DNA of 64,000 nucleotides from Mortierella sp. BCC40632 (taxonomy: Eukaryota > Mortierellomycota > Mortierellomycetes > Mortierellales > Mortierellaceae). The DNA lies in contig WAEK01000003.1 in the NCBI GenBank assembly GCA_011634665.1, forward strand, positions 426,001 to 490,000. Direction: 5' to 3'. Made by a program: the position numbers and the translations under genes. Positions 32,651 to 45,695 of the stretch are shown in pieces. The notes under the pieces were generated by a model. It saw only the letters and a program-made list of their open reading frames with translations, did not search any database and had not been told where the DNA came from. How positions within the stretch are numbered: position 1 is the stretch's first letter; each line of letters starts with the position of its first letter.

Positions 32651-35600
32651 TTTTTTTCCCTTTTAACGAGCGTTGGTCAATTGAGCCAGTGATTTGTAAG
32701 GGATGAATGCAAAATGAAGTGGAAACGCCGTTAGTTGGATGCCTCTGTTTTTTTTTCGAATACTATGCTGGAGGAGGCTTCGGGCTATTGAGGACAACGA
32801 CTCGCTCCCAAACAAAGATCATTCTTCAGTAAGAGAAAAAAAACTTACAAGCGTTAGTAAGGGAGTGGATTGGTAGGAGAAAGGTAGAGAAGGGAGGAGA
32901 AGGAGAGAGGTGGAGGTGGTTCAGTAGGTCAGGGACAAGGCTGTAAAAGACGCAGGATGGATGCGCCTATTTATACGAACCCGAGCTAGAAACCAGAGGA
33001 ACACGGCGAATTTCTTTTTCTCTCTCTCAGAACAAAAGAGCAGAACTGAATGGAAGAGACGGTTTACTCCTCATCTTTCCCCGGTTCAATACCCATGTGG
33101 CAGGCTCCACCTCCGGCTGAGAAAACTCAATAACTAGGAATGAATACAAAGAGTAGCGGGCGAAGAGACCTTTCTGATAGGGCGGGGGAGAAGAGAGAAG
33201 AGCAGGAAAAGTGAAGGCTGGCGCGGAGCCAACATTGACCCTGACCCTGACTCTCTCTGACCACTGCTCATGTTCTTGTGTCTGTGCCTAGACGGCCAAA
33301 GGAAATTGAGAGGTGGGCACAGAATATAGAGTAGTCCAAAGCCTAGAAACTAATGCAACCCTCTTTGAATAGGAATGGGTATGAGTGATGCAAGGTTAGC
33401 AAAGGAATGTGGAGCAGGATTGGAAGGAAAGAACACATAGTTCGCGCGCTCTCATGGTACAGCTGCTCGAAGTGTGTAATGTCCGTCGGGCTAGAGTTGC
33501 AGGTACAGTACGCCCCGTTGGGTATGTGCATGCAGGCACACATGAGTAAACAAGAGGTTGTGAGGAAAAAAAAAGGACACACACGCACAACTGTGCATTC
33601 TGCAATCCCGCAATATGATTGAGTCGATCATCATTCTTCTCTGTGTTTTCACAGGCTGGCGAAGGAGGCTGTCTCTGCGAATAAGATCCTGCCGGTCAAA
33701 CAAGAAAAGCGAGACGCCCGCATACATAATTCATACAAAGGGCAGGGGAGACATCAGAGGCAATGAACGAGGACAGAATGTCTGTGTTTGCCGTTCGCCG
33801 TGTGCCTTCAATGTGCCACTAGGCTCAGACGACATGCTCCAGAGAGATGGGACGGTCTCTCTCGTCGTCTTCCTTGAGTGAGAAGCTGAAGAGGGGTAAA
33901 AGCTCGCCTACCATCACTTGATGGGAAGAGAAAGACCGCCCGATGTGAAAATCTGCCAGGGAGTAGGAAGTAAATGACTGAAAAAGAGCGCAGGAGATAC
34001 AACCCCCCTCCCTCTCTCATTTTCTCGTTCAGCCTAGAGTACTGACAGGAGAGAGTACACAATGTCATGGAGTGGGTAGACCCGAGAGCACTTTTTCGGT
34101 TACTTGATAATCCTCTGGATTCGTGCTCTCAGAACCTTTTGTTCAGTGCGGCCTCGTCCTAGTGTCGACCTAAAAGAAAATCGTACATGAAGAAGAAAAA
34201 GAGGGGACGCCAGTTAACCTCAGTCGGCCATCAACGTGGACTCCACCCTGATCAAATCCATCTCGCCAATCGGCCCGTGAAAAATTATGGGGCCGATTAG
34301 ACGTCCAGGACACCATCCGTTCTACCAACGTTCTCGCCCTTTTCCCTTTTTCTCGCCTCTGGACCCTCGCGCCCTGAATTTTCAGGCACCAATAAAGTCG
34401 GAACGGCGGTTCAGGAATCAACAGGCCTCGATTAAAGTTTCTGTGGGCAACATTCCTCGTAACCTTCCTGTTGTTCTTGCGGAGGAAGAGCTTCATGAGG
34501 TAAGTGGAGAGAATACACTTCATGCATGATCAAGTGGAGAACACTTCGTTCAAGTACTGTACATACAGAACAGCCCTCTCCCGCCTCACCTTTTGACAAT
34601 CCTAGTCGTCGTTGTTGTTGTTGATGATACCTTTTCAGCCCTGGCAGAGGATAACCCGAGAAGGGAGGAAATCGGGACTGTGTGAATGAAAACGAGGACA
34701 AAGTTAAGCTGGCGAACGAGCAAGAGAACAAGAGAAACTCTGAGGGTGCATATTTGTGCTTGCCCTTGTGTGTGTGTTTGTGTGTGTCTGTTGTGAGCGG
34801 AATGCGTAATGAAAAAATGAGGGTCGTTTGTGTGTCGTCCATTTCCCCTCTCTCCCCTCCTCCACCTTTTTGATATGGGTGCCCATGACTCGGAAATAAT
34901 CTACCGAGACTTGTCATCAAGAATACCCCCCCTCTTTCCTTTTTGCTATGTTTACTTTCCGCCTTTTCTCATCTTCGCCGCATAGTCCCCTTTCTGGATC
35001 TCTGCTCAGCTCACTAACGCCAGTCGGCGAACCTGCATACTTGTTGTCAAAAGGGAGAACCCAGCTCTTGCTCATGATTCACATGTGCAGGAAACACATG
35101 GGCTAGTTGCTGGTTTAGGCGCCTGTCGTTCTCTTTCTCTCTCTCTCTCTCGCGTCGATCCGTCGTCAGAGGAAAAAATACGGCTCTGTTGGTTCCGACG
35201 CGCGACTGCAGGAACAAATAACGGGGCAGGATTTTATCGTCGCGCTTTTTCAAAGTGAGTGGTTGGTAGACAAAGGCCTTTCAATAAAAATTGTCCAGAG
35301 CGCCAATAGGTTGTAGCCTCGCGTGCCGCGTGCGCATATGGTGGTGCTCTTTCGAGACGATTCAACATAGGACGTCCATCAGGGGGAGACTCAGGGGATA
35401 CGATTGTAAATGAGGAAAATGAAGGGGCGCCATTATGGCTAGGCACTCTCAATGAGAGTATTGAGACTCCTCCTTCTTTCCTTCTCCCTTTTGCCTTTGG
35501 CGCGCCATCTCCATGCATGAAAAGTACAATGGCGCAACCCTCCCTTTGCGCCATGGGGAGGAGAGTTGGTCAAGTGTCAGCGAATCTATTTCTCATGCTA

Positions 35601-35908
35601 CAGGTACACGTCATGTAGTTTGCATTCCTCGCTTCGTCATGATCAACTGTTCCTAGTCGTTCTACCCAATACCGGCGCTCGATTTTCCTTCTGGATTTCA
35701 ATGACAGCTCCAATGTTGACCACCAGCCCGATTATCGTATTTGCAATCCTATCCTGACTCTAAACTCCTAACATGCATGTTACCATCCTCAGTTTGAGAG
35801 ATTGAACACAACAGAGATAGAGGAGAGGGAAGTAAAGCGACAGTAAGGAATGTTTGTTAGATGAGGTATTGCATTCTTTGTAAATACTCTTTGATATCCT
35901 AACGTTGT

Positions 35909-35939
<31 letters not shown>

Positions 35940-37243
35940 AGCCATAATTTTTTTTTTTCGCTTGCTAGATTCACAACCGATGCAGGGGCGAGACGATGCA
36001 AAGACATTAGTTGTTGAGAGGGTTCTATTGTAGTTTTTACGACCAAAGAATTAAGTCTCAAGAGCTGTTCCTTTTGGCCCAGGCTATTCGAGAAGTAAGA
36101 AAGAGAGAGATAGAGAGAGAGAGAGGAAGAAAAAAAGAAAGAGAAAATTAGTTCCTGGCTCAAAGGATTTTGGGTCTCATGGTTCAGGGGGAGGGGGAGG
36201 GAAGCTTTGTGGTAACTTTCCCAAGCCTAGAATCATCAGCTCTTTTTTTTTTTTTTGCTCACAAGTTGTCTCTTTTTTGGACAGTGCTGAGCTGACCAAC
36301 GCTGGAAGCAACTCACTTCTTTAGCCAGCAGGTTAGATACCAACAGTCAACCTTCATCTACTCTCCCCTTTTGCATTGCTTCAAACGGCAGATCGATTCC
36401 TTTCTTTTTTCTTTTTTTTCTTTTAGCTGTCGTTCTTGCGCCAAATAGCTCAGTCAAACAAAAAAGAAAGAAAGAAAGAAAAATACACCAGGTGCCCAAG
36501 CCCTCATAAAAAGGCGCACAGTGGAGGAAAGAGAGCTCTTTTTTTCTACTTCTCTCATTGTACAGAGAAAGCCATTCAGTTTGTAGCGCAATCATGCCCA
36601 ATAGCTCAGGCATGCCATTACATTTCTGGGCTGATGGCCCTAGAGAGAAGGAACTAGCCACCCATTGGCCATGTCTCCAACCAATTATGGTCCATAAATA
36701 GGTACTTCATATCTGCTTGCCATTGCGCGTCAGGTTAACTCTCTTCCCTGAGCTTTCATGTGTTAGCGAACAGCTGGTTTTGTTTATTTATTGTTTTTGT
36801 TTTCTCTATGTGTGCGCGTCTCGATCGTGTGTTCTTCTCTGTCGTGCGTGCGCTCCTTCTCCTTACTCCTCAGGTGTCCGTTTGTGATTGTTGTTGTTTG
36901 TTGCGAATGTGGGTGAACCTGACGGGACCTTCAAAAAAAAAAAAAACCTTGCGAGTTGTTTGCCGACGTTCCGTAGATGGACTTAGAGGTCTTTTCTCTC
37001 TCTTTTCTCCCCCTCTCTTTTGTGTATCTAGATTGGATTACAACCATACACAGAACCCGAATGGATAAAGTGGAGGGGGAGGGGAGATAGTGACCCAACA
37101 GTTGGCCGTTCAGACAGAGAGTGTGGTGGTACGACAAACAAGTTAAAACTGTCCTTGGTCACCTAGTCTCCACCTTCCTCTCCTCTGTCCTTGCGTTCTA
37201 GGCACAAAAAACGCCGGAGGAAGGGAACAAATGTGCTCAACCT

Positions 37244-37278
<35 letters not shown>

Positions 37279-38325
37279 GCCCACTTTTCGTGACCTCTTT
37301 CTTTTCATCTTACTTCGGGAGGACAAAGCCAAGGAACAGAGTAGCTTGCCTTTGTTTCTTGTAGTCCAAAAGGTGTTGAGCACAAAAAAAGAGCTTTGCC
37401 ATTTGCAAAAAGTGGTCGTGGGAAAGTCTTTCTTCTCTTCATTGAGATCTTTCACCTTTGTCCTTGCGCATTCGTTGTTCCTTGAGTTTGGTCAAACAAT
37501 AGAGTGGTTCGACAGGGTACGAGCCTCCTTTCCTCCTCTTCCTCTATCTCCCTTCCTCTTGTCCCTCTATGCATTCGACCAGTAGAAGCTATCCCTCCAA
37601 TAAAACGTAGAGACTCACATGAAGACCATCATTCAGGTGTCTGTTAGTAGATTACTAGGAATGCCCATGTATAGGTATTTCGTCTCCGCAAATCTGTCTG
37701 TTGCTCGAGCCATTGGGCCCAATCGAAGTGTGAGAGGCTACGCTACGAGCAGAGACAGTCCTGAGAGAATAGAGAATCAGGGTCCAATCGTTCATGCATG
37801 CCAGCCCGATCCCCAGTCCTGATATGACGAATGACGATCTCACGTTTCCCAGCAAAATTTGGCCTCACTCCTTTTTCCCTCACGAGAAACTCCGCTACTC
37901 TTTTCAAGAGCGAACAGAGGGAGGGGGGGGGGGCTCAACCGACCAAGGTGACTCGGTAACTGTCTTGAAAGGCTCGTGGCACTCTAAAGCAGTACATGGT
38001 AAAATACAGTAGAGCTCTGGGATGGTCCAAACGGGTCGAGCGGAGCCAATTTTAGGACATCGCAGTAGCCAACGAGGCGGCTGCATTACTTCACGCGAGG
38101 CTTGTATCCATCCTGTAGATTAAAATGGACTGGGGGAAGGGACGTTAGCAAGTATATGACAAGACCCGACTTTTCGCAAATCGGAAGAGGGGAGTGGGTA
38201 AGCACCACGGAGGGTTGGCTCGGATGAGAAGGGAAGGCTCGAACAAAAGTGGACAATGACCCTTTATTATTTTTTTCTTGATCTGAAATTGCTCTTGTCG
38301 AAGCAAACAAGGCATTTTCTATATT
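32651..38325. other. 5.7 kb stretch without a supportable gene
   Basis: This contains the promoter of copy B (to about 33000), scattered short frames under 140 codons with no recognisable motifs, and homopolymer/dinucleotide repeats: T28 at 35912-35939, GA near 36100-36125, CT near 37245-37276. No transposon ends, tRNA-like fold or conserved protein fragment was recognised. Confidence 0.45.
32967..32975 (-). promoter_or_regulatory. TATA box of sphingomyelinase-like gene B
   Basis: TATAAATAG on the minus strand, about 320 bp upstream of the copy B ATG. A GTAAGT on the coding strand between the two (near 32849) could begin a leader intron. Confidence 0.45.
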
Positions 38326-41300
38326 TTAATAGTCGTAATCCATATCCACACCAATACCATTGTCATTCTTGACAGAGTTCAGCTTCTGGTCATTATACAT
38401 CTCAGCAATTTGCTCGCTCGAGGTGGCATGTTCGGGTTGTTTGTCATCTCGGATTCGGATAAATCGTGGGAACCGAAGTGAGATACCCTTTGTCGGGTCC
38501 ACAACACCGATTGCTGCCTTGTAGACAGGGCTCACAGAGAGGTCGGCACATTTGATCTCCCATACCTTGACTGGTGCAAACCAAACATCAGGTCTATTGC
38601 CGTCTCCGAGGAGGTAGTAGGGCTTGGGTTCGGGGATGGTGTGTTCCTTGAGCTCCTTGTAATGGTCTTCAAGATCCTGTTCACTGAAACCTGTTCCAAT
38701 CTTGCAGATGGACTGGTATTCCTCGCGATCCGGGTCATAGCATGCCAGTAGGAATCCTCCATAAACACCCGTTCGTTTGCCGCGACCAATATACGCACCA
38801 ATGACCACCAAGTCAATCGAATCACCCACGCCAGCGAGATAATCCTTCTTCACTTTGAGCCAATTTCGTGAGCGCTTTGATGGTTCATAACTTGCTTCAT
38901 CTCCGTCAAGTGTCTTGACCATCAGACCTTCACAATTATCGGTCACACTTTGGTCCAAGAACGTTTGAATGTCCTCAATTTGGGTCGAGTTCATACTCTT
39001 TGCAAAGGCAAATTGGCCATCCACCTCATTAAAATGCTCCAACATTAGTTCGCGTCTTCTTGAGAGGGGCGACTGTAGGAGGGACTCACCGTTCAGATAT
39101 AAAAGATCGAACGAAAAGATGCACACCTGGACCTTGATTTCATCTTCCTTGACATCTTTGCGCTTTCTTGTACTCAAGACTTGGAAAGGTAAAATGCAGC
39201 GCTGCTCTCGGTCCCATGCAACAGCCTCACAGTCTAAAACAAATGCCGTTGTATTTTCTTTTGCAAACTAGAAACATGTGTTTAAAGAATTAGCTCAGAG
39301 AAGTCTACACAAAGTTGGAACAAATTAATGTGGCTCGACATTATTACCTTTGAAAGGCGCTCCATCACATCCGGGTACTTTGCAGACATGTTTTCAGAGT
39401 TTCGGCTGTAAATTTTCATGGTTCCATCTTCCAGCTTATGGATCTGCGCTCTCTCTCCATCATACTTGTACTCACAAGTAAAGGCCACATTCTCAAAACG
39501 ATCCAGGATATCGGTCAGTGCCTTTGTTGGATGAGCCAACATGGGCTTGAGTGGAATACCTGCGACAAATAAAGGCATTTTTGTCCAATTAGTGAGTGCG
39601 CCTGCATCAGGAGTCCATGGGAACTCATCCAATTCACGGATCTATGAATACCTGGTGTAAGCTTGCATGCGTCTTTCAGGCCCTGGACGTCGCCTTTAAG
39701 GAGTGCAGGCACAATAAGATCATAACAGGGCAACTCGCTAAAGCAAAGAGCAGTAACACCGAGATAGACGTATTAGCCAATCGTATACTTTACAGAAAAG
39801 TTGTACCAAAAAGAGTCCAAATCAAGTCTTCAATACCTATATACAGATTTGACAATAGCTGCAGCTACTTCAAGCTCTGTCTGCAGCTTTTCCTTTGATA
39901 GCTTTTTGATATCTATTGGGAATGGTATTTCCAAAGTTAACGAGCCAAACTTGAAGCGGATAAACCTGCGGACAAAACTGCAAAGCCTAGTAACATATGC
40001 TACCTGGACGAGAGAGCACAATAGCTTGCGCGAGCGCGACGACTACGGTTCTCTCGGCGAGACCAATCCGGAGTTTTCCTTCCAGCGATCGCATCAAGTA
40101 TTTTGCCTCCTTATTACGACATGCAACCAAAAGGACCTTGATTTTGTCTACCTTCAGCTTTTGGGACTTTTTGAGAGAGTGGAATGTTAGTATACACTTG
40201 ACGTGGCCTAAGACAAACGCCCACTCGCCTACTACTCGTGGTTACTTACTGCATTTCCAGAGAGTGAGGCAATCTCCTTGAGCGTCTTGAAGACGTGTGG
40301 GATAGTCAGTGACTTTGGCCTAAACATGGTTGACTGGTTGCTTCTACTGTTCTGCAAACAAAACAAATCGGGTCATCGGATTAGGTTGCTGCCATCAAAG
40401 GGATCGAGAAGTTTGTAGCTTTTGTCTGTCGGGAATAGTTACCATTGCCACCACTCCAAGGTCGCCAATCTCTGCATAGTCCTCCTTGATCTTTTTCATC
40501 TCACGTCCAGTCGACTCTGCGATAGCCTTCATCAGCAATGACTCGCCAATTCCCAACTCGACACCCTCGTATTCGGGACACAACTATCCAGTAGTTTCAC
40601 AAGAGTTAGCTTCCTTCAAATGAATATTCAGCGTAAGACTGGGGGGCAGACTTTTTTTTTTTTTTTTTTTTTTTTTGTTGATAGAAGCGTACCTTGTTGA
40701 TAGAGAGGTAGATAACAGTCAGCAAACTTTCTGGGCTGAGTTTGATGACCGAGATGAGAAACTTTACAAGATAGTCGAGAATCTGAAGTCGTTTAGTGGT
40801 GGCTTCAATCTGTTCAAAGGTGTGACAAAGGGCGGCATATGGCACACTATCGAGAGAGAGAGAGAAAGAGAGAGAGATGATTTAACATCAGTCTTGGCAT
40901 GAAAGATATCAAGTGTTCTTTGATTTGTTATATGTGTGTATGTGAATGGAAACTTACGGCTCGCCCTTCTTCCAAGATGCAGACTCGACACTTGCGGACG
41001 ACTTTGTGAACATATCGGCCCTAATAAGCAAGATTATCATCTTAGTTGAAAGGGAAGAGGTTGCAGGGGTATTATCCATAAATAGAGTATTAGGACTCAC
41101 CATTGCGCTGCTGCTTGCTTGATCTCTCCAGCCTCTGCATCTTGCTCGATCTCCTCCATGATCTCTGCCTCAATGTTGTCGCCAGCATTTGCTGGAGTTC
41201 CACTGGTATTTGTCTCTGCACTCTTATCCTCTGTAATGATTTCTGGCTTTGACTCCACCTTTGTTGGTACCTCAGAGTTTGCTGTTGGCTCGGGGATTGG

Positions 41301-41874
41301 AGCAGCATCTAGCTTTTGCTTTTTGAATTTTTCGCTCAAGCTATGGCTCATGTCATTCGACTCTTTTGTTGAAGTGCTGATCTCTAGATCCTCTGACTTT
41401 TCTTCTACTTCATATTCGTCGTCTGAGGCAATAACTCTGCGAGTTCGCTTCTTGACATGAAGTTTTTCTGCGGGGACGAAAAAAAAAAAAAAAAGGGTGT
41501 TATGCCGCTAGAAAATTTCGTGTCTTGTATTTTGCCACCGAATTTCCCCCTCTCTTGTAATATCGACAGAAGCCTTTACCTGACTCTATATCCTCTTCCA
41601 TAGGAACATCCTTTGTGGTCGTAGACTCCTTCGCCTCTGTGTTGGATGCGGTCGCGTCTAAATTGGTCTGCTCTTTGGTCTTTTTCTTGCCAGTTGCATC
41701 CTCGGATTTGTTGGCATTCGACGCCACCAGGGCGGTCTTGGGACCAAATGAACTATGAGGGGTCCAATGAGGAAAAAAAAGATTCAACTTAGCTCGGGTC
41801 CCTCATCCACTGCGGAGTAATTTCATTTTCTAGATTAAATGCTGTCCTTACAGTGTGGTTTGACGAAGAGACAT
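38326..41874 (-). CDS. CDC9: DNA ligase I (ATP-dependent, replicative)
   Basis: Twelve exons on the minus strand: 41852-41874, 41580-41752, 41101-41467, 40958-41020, 40693-40846, 40443-40583, 40250-40351, 40004-40166, 39837-39912, 39652-39737, 39348-39559, 38326-39267 (833 aa). It seals nicks between Okazaki fragments and in excision repair. The N-terminal 195 residues are disordered and acidic with a basic cluster (KKRTRR). The DNA-binding domain runs from WKKGEPVPYAALC to CKLTPG. The adenylation domain has motif I EYKYDGER with catalytic K481, plus [17 protein letters not shown] and [11 protein letters not shown]. The [12 protein letters not shown] motif and the OB-fold end, [12 protein letters not shown], follow. 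The start RQTTLSF resembles a PCNA-binding box but has its aromatic residue one position early. The intron 40003-39913 was chosen because it restores family length. The gene is divergent from the Rmd1-like gene. Confidence 0.95.
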
Positions 41875-42652
41875 GCTTGAATTTCAATGTCGAGCCACAA
41901 CGGCAGCCTGAGCAAGAACAAAGTGCAAGAGCAAGAGAAAGGACTTCAGTTGGAGCTGCAAAGCTTGAGTTTCCTCACTACGAAAAAACACAGGGCGAAG
42001 ATCGCCACACCCCTTAACATTCAAGGAACTGAGTGATCAGGACTTGGAGAGAGCGAGGACCGTGGTATCGCTTGGAGAAGACTGCCTGCTACCATTTCTT
42101 CCCTGGACTTGGGCAGGGCTCCCAAGAAAGCGATGGATCCATGGTGCCGGTGAGGAGACTCCTGGAGGACTTTAGTAAAGAGATCTGGCGTTCATACTGG
42201 CGTGTCGATGGGATACAGGAAAATTCTGAGAGTACTCCGGGACAAAGATAGCCATTCTGTGCAGAGAAGGGATGAGAGATAGAAAGTGAGAAAGTGAAAA
42301 TGAAAGTAAAAAGTGGGAAATGATAGGAGCAGGATGAAGATGCACAATGCACTTTCTAGCACATACACGATGAGAAGGAGTCCTGGCATGGCTGACCGGA
42401 TTCCACGCACGGACACTGTGATTGTGAGAGTGGCCCCGACCCAAGCGGTCACAATCCCGCTTTTCACAGTCGTACAACCTCTGTTTTTTTCTCTTTTGTG
42501 CTCCTCTCACACCCCTCTCCTCTCTCTCACACACGTACTCTCACTTCCACCAGGCCATTGTCATTTCGTCTGATCCGCTTTGTCAACTATCGCGCATCTA
42601 CATTCTCTCTCCCCCTCTCTCTCATCTGTCCCTGCCCGGCTTTCATGACATC
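41875..42652. other. Divergent promoter region, DNA ligase I / Rmd1-like gene
   Basis: About 780 bp between the two start codons. The right part (42480-42640) is pyrimidine-rich leader for the plus gene. No additional gene was seen. Confidence 0.5.
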
Positions 42653-43778
42653 ATGGCCCGCAACGGCTACCAGTCGATCCCTGACACGATGAATGCCACT
42701 CCGGCAAGCTCTGTGGCCCCACCTCTACCCAAGAGCAAGAGCCAGAGCAATATTCAGACATCACCTTCTGCAGGCATCACCAGTGGCACTGCGGGAGTGC
42801 CTCCAAAGATCATTAATCCCACCAAGCAGGCCTTCACTCCTCAAGCCAACCAGGCCCAGTCGCCCATTCACGCGCAAATCCCAGGTTCAGCAAATGTGAC
42901 CGCCAAGGTCAATGCCGCGGCCGCGGCTTCGAATGCCAGCCAACTGGCCGGCAGCACAACATCCTCAGGAGGCACTCGGACAGCATCGTCTTCAGGACAG
43001 CTCTTGCCCACAGCCCTCAGTCCTGCCGGTGCAAATACAGGCAGCGCAGGGAGCGCTTCGGCCCTCCACCAGCGAGGCAAAATAAAGCAGCCTATGAGAA
43101 CTACAAAGACGAGTCAAAAGCTGACACTCTTCCCCGAAGAGAAAGAGGTGCCTATATTAGAGGATGAATATGCCTTCGACGATACAACCTACAACCAGAT
43201 CGGACAGCTTTCCTCTGGAATGTAAGAATTAGTCCTTCGCTTGAGTTGGGTTCTCTCTTTTGTGTGTGTGTGGTGTTGGTTTATGTGTTCGTTGAACGAT
43301 TAGGCTCATGACCTCTGGTGGCGAGCAGCGGGTGGAGAGTGTGGGAGATGATCGAATGCACAGGAGGATCTGGTTGGAATCCCAATCCAAGGTACTAACA
43401 ATGCCACTTCTATCTGCTTTTTTTTTTTCTATTTTTTCCTTCTTACAACCAATCTTTCCGCTTGCTGACGTGCATCTACACTTGTTTGCCAATCGAATTT
43501 GTGCCTGGACACCGCCCTATCTTGTTGATCGTCTCTTTTTTGGGGTGGTGGAATATGCCATCTTCAGGGCGAGAAATGATGCTCACCGGATGAGTAAACT
43601 GGACCGGCAGAAGCTGCCTCGAGTCATTGCCTACTGCACGGCTTCAGCCTATCGGATGGATGATCTCTTCAATTACCTACAGTCCAGAAAGTCGGTCAAC
43701 GGTTGCGTACCCAAACGCTATGATGAATGGTAACAATCGAAGCAACTCTACCCGTCCATTGTTTGCATCCCTCCTGTG

Positions 43779-43812
<34 letters not shown>

Positions 43813-44172
43813 CCTTGTATCTTTTTTACAACATACTCGATACGTTGAACATGGAATATTGATATTCCGCTATCTTGTCCCTTTCCTCTTACTTATGTTG
43901 TCTGAACAATTGTTCAGTATTTACACACCATTCTCATTTGCCGTTACCTCGAAACCGCCAACGACCGCCGATCTCCTTGGACTGGATGAATCGGCCACGA
44001 ATGGATCTGGACTTATTCACCAAACACAGGCGAAGGAACAAGTTCCCGAGTTGTTTTTCTTTGACTATGGAGTCGTCGTTATCTGGGGAATGTCTGAGGA
44101 TGAGGAGAGTCGACTTCTTCATGAGCTTGCTCGGTTTGAGGAGGAGAAGCTTGGTAAGCTTATACTCCCCCT

Positions 44173-44212
<40 letters not shown>

Positions 44213-44430
44213 GAGAAGCAGAAGAAGGCCCTAGGAAGTGAATATCTTTTTTTTTTTTCCAGGATTTTCTAACAAGTCTGGTCTACTGTTTTGTATCCTA
44301 GATGAGGAAGATGTTGAAACAGAAGAGTTTTCATTCCATTACAACTCACAATATCAACCAAGGTGAGTCTTTTTACCCTTGATTCCAACAGAGGCAAGAC
44401 ATTGGACAGTCCAGATTCTCACAACATACT

Positions 44431-44468
<38 letters not shown>

Positions 44469-45197
44469 ACTTCTTTGGTGTTGTTGTCGCAACCCTAAAA
44501 CCATAGGATTTACAATGATGTGATTACGCTCAAGAGTGCAGGAAACTATATGGTGAAACTGACGATTTCGCACGCAATCGCACAGTCTGTCAAGATGACG
44601 CTTTTTGAGGGTCTGATTGAGAATACTATTAACGCTACCAAGCACATCCCCCAGACGATGGCAGAGACTGGCAAAGTTCCTATGTCAAGGTATACACAGA
44701 CCCTGGCTGTTTGGCTAATCATCTTTTTGTTGAAGAAAAAAGTCCGATGTACATCTGGTTTCTCACGTCACTCTGCATAAATCTGAACCCTGTGTGGTAC
44801 ACATACTCACGCCTTCTTCCATTTCTATTGACTCTCTCTCTCTCTCTCTAGAACGGCCATTACAAAAAAAATTGGACAGCTCTTTATTATGAGAATCAAC
44901 GTGAACTTGGTCAGCAATATTTTGGACACACCCGAGATCTTTTGGTCCGAGCCTTCGTACCAACCACTTTATTCGGCTATTCGAGGCTATCTGGAGATTG
45001 GTCAACGTGTTGAGCTGTTGAATCAGCGAACTTCAGTCATTAGTGATTTACTGGACATGTTGAAAGAACATTTGACGTCCTCGCATGGTGAACAGTTGGA
45101 ATGGATTGTGATTATCCTCATTTTCTTTGAGATTGTCATCGGTGTCATTACTATCTGTCTGGATGCGTTCAGCTATACTCGCGGAGGCGGACATTAA
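42653..45197 (+). CDS. Rmd1/DUF155 family protein
   Basis: Six exons: 42653-43221, 43568-43729, 43918-44153, 44302-44362, 44507-44689, 44852-45197 (518 aa). The N-terminal 150 residues are low-complexity Ala/Ser/Thr/Gln. TSQKLTLFPEE begins the conserved part. The DUF155 core then shows LPRVIAYCTASAYRMDDL, FFFDYGVVVIWGM, FSFHYN, AIAQSVKMTLFE and INVNLVSNILDTPEIFW. One C-terminal transmembrane helix is visible (LEWIVIILIFFEIVIGVI). Yeast Rmd1/Rmd8 and fission yeast Sif2/Sif3 are relatives; related proteins in mitochondria support translation, but the yeast cytoplasmic forms have no settled biochemical role. The first intron is 346 bp. An alternative in-frame acceptor at 43303 would insert 88 poorly conserved, partly hydrophobic residues. 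Two introns carry pure T runs of 30 and 37. Confidence 0.88.
44175..44211 (+). repeat. Poly-T tract of 37 inside an Rmd1-like intron
   Basis: A pure T run in the third intron, about 90 bp upstream of the acceptor. A second intron of the same gene has T30 at 43783-43812, and a third has a CT microsatellite at 44436-44466. Confidence 0.92.
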
Positions 45198-45516
45198 CCG
45201 TTCACGAATAAAGCAGAGAATTGCAGTAATTTTTTAAATATATGATTTTATATTTAATTGACCTGCCCTTCAACCTTCAGGACAGAATCATACCGTAGGA
45301 TTGAAGAGATCCACAACTGGAGACTCCTCTAGGAATCGGAGGGGGAGAGGGAGGGAAGGACGCGCTTTTAGAACATCAGTAGTCAAACTATACCTAGCTT
45401 TTCGGAGGCTCTCTCTACTTTTGGATAATCGCCCTTTTGGTGAACTGAGCCTCAGCTTAACATGTGTTCAAACCGACCACACAACGCACACACACTCCAA
45501 CCTTTCTGGAGCCACA

Positions 45517-45556
<40 letters not shown>

Positions 45557-45695
45557 CTCGGTGGCCGCATTCCGCCCAAAAAATTTGCGGCTTAGGAGCA
45601 CCTCGCAGACAGTTAGGGAGATCCTCTCTTGTTGGAAGCTGAGAGAGACCTCATCTCATCGCATTGGACCTCAATTTCATCGGGAAGACTGCAAC
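45198..45695. other. Intergenic between Rmd1-like and CENP-U-like genes
   Basis: About 500 bp holding the 3' UTR of the former and the promoter of the latter, with a T34 tract at 45519-45552. Confidence 0.5.

Noticed and set aside
43304..43567. Extra coding segment before the DUF155 core
   Set aside because: In frame, but unlike anything in the family and partly poly-T derived; kept only as an alternative splice form.
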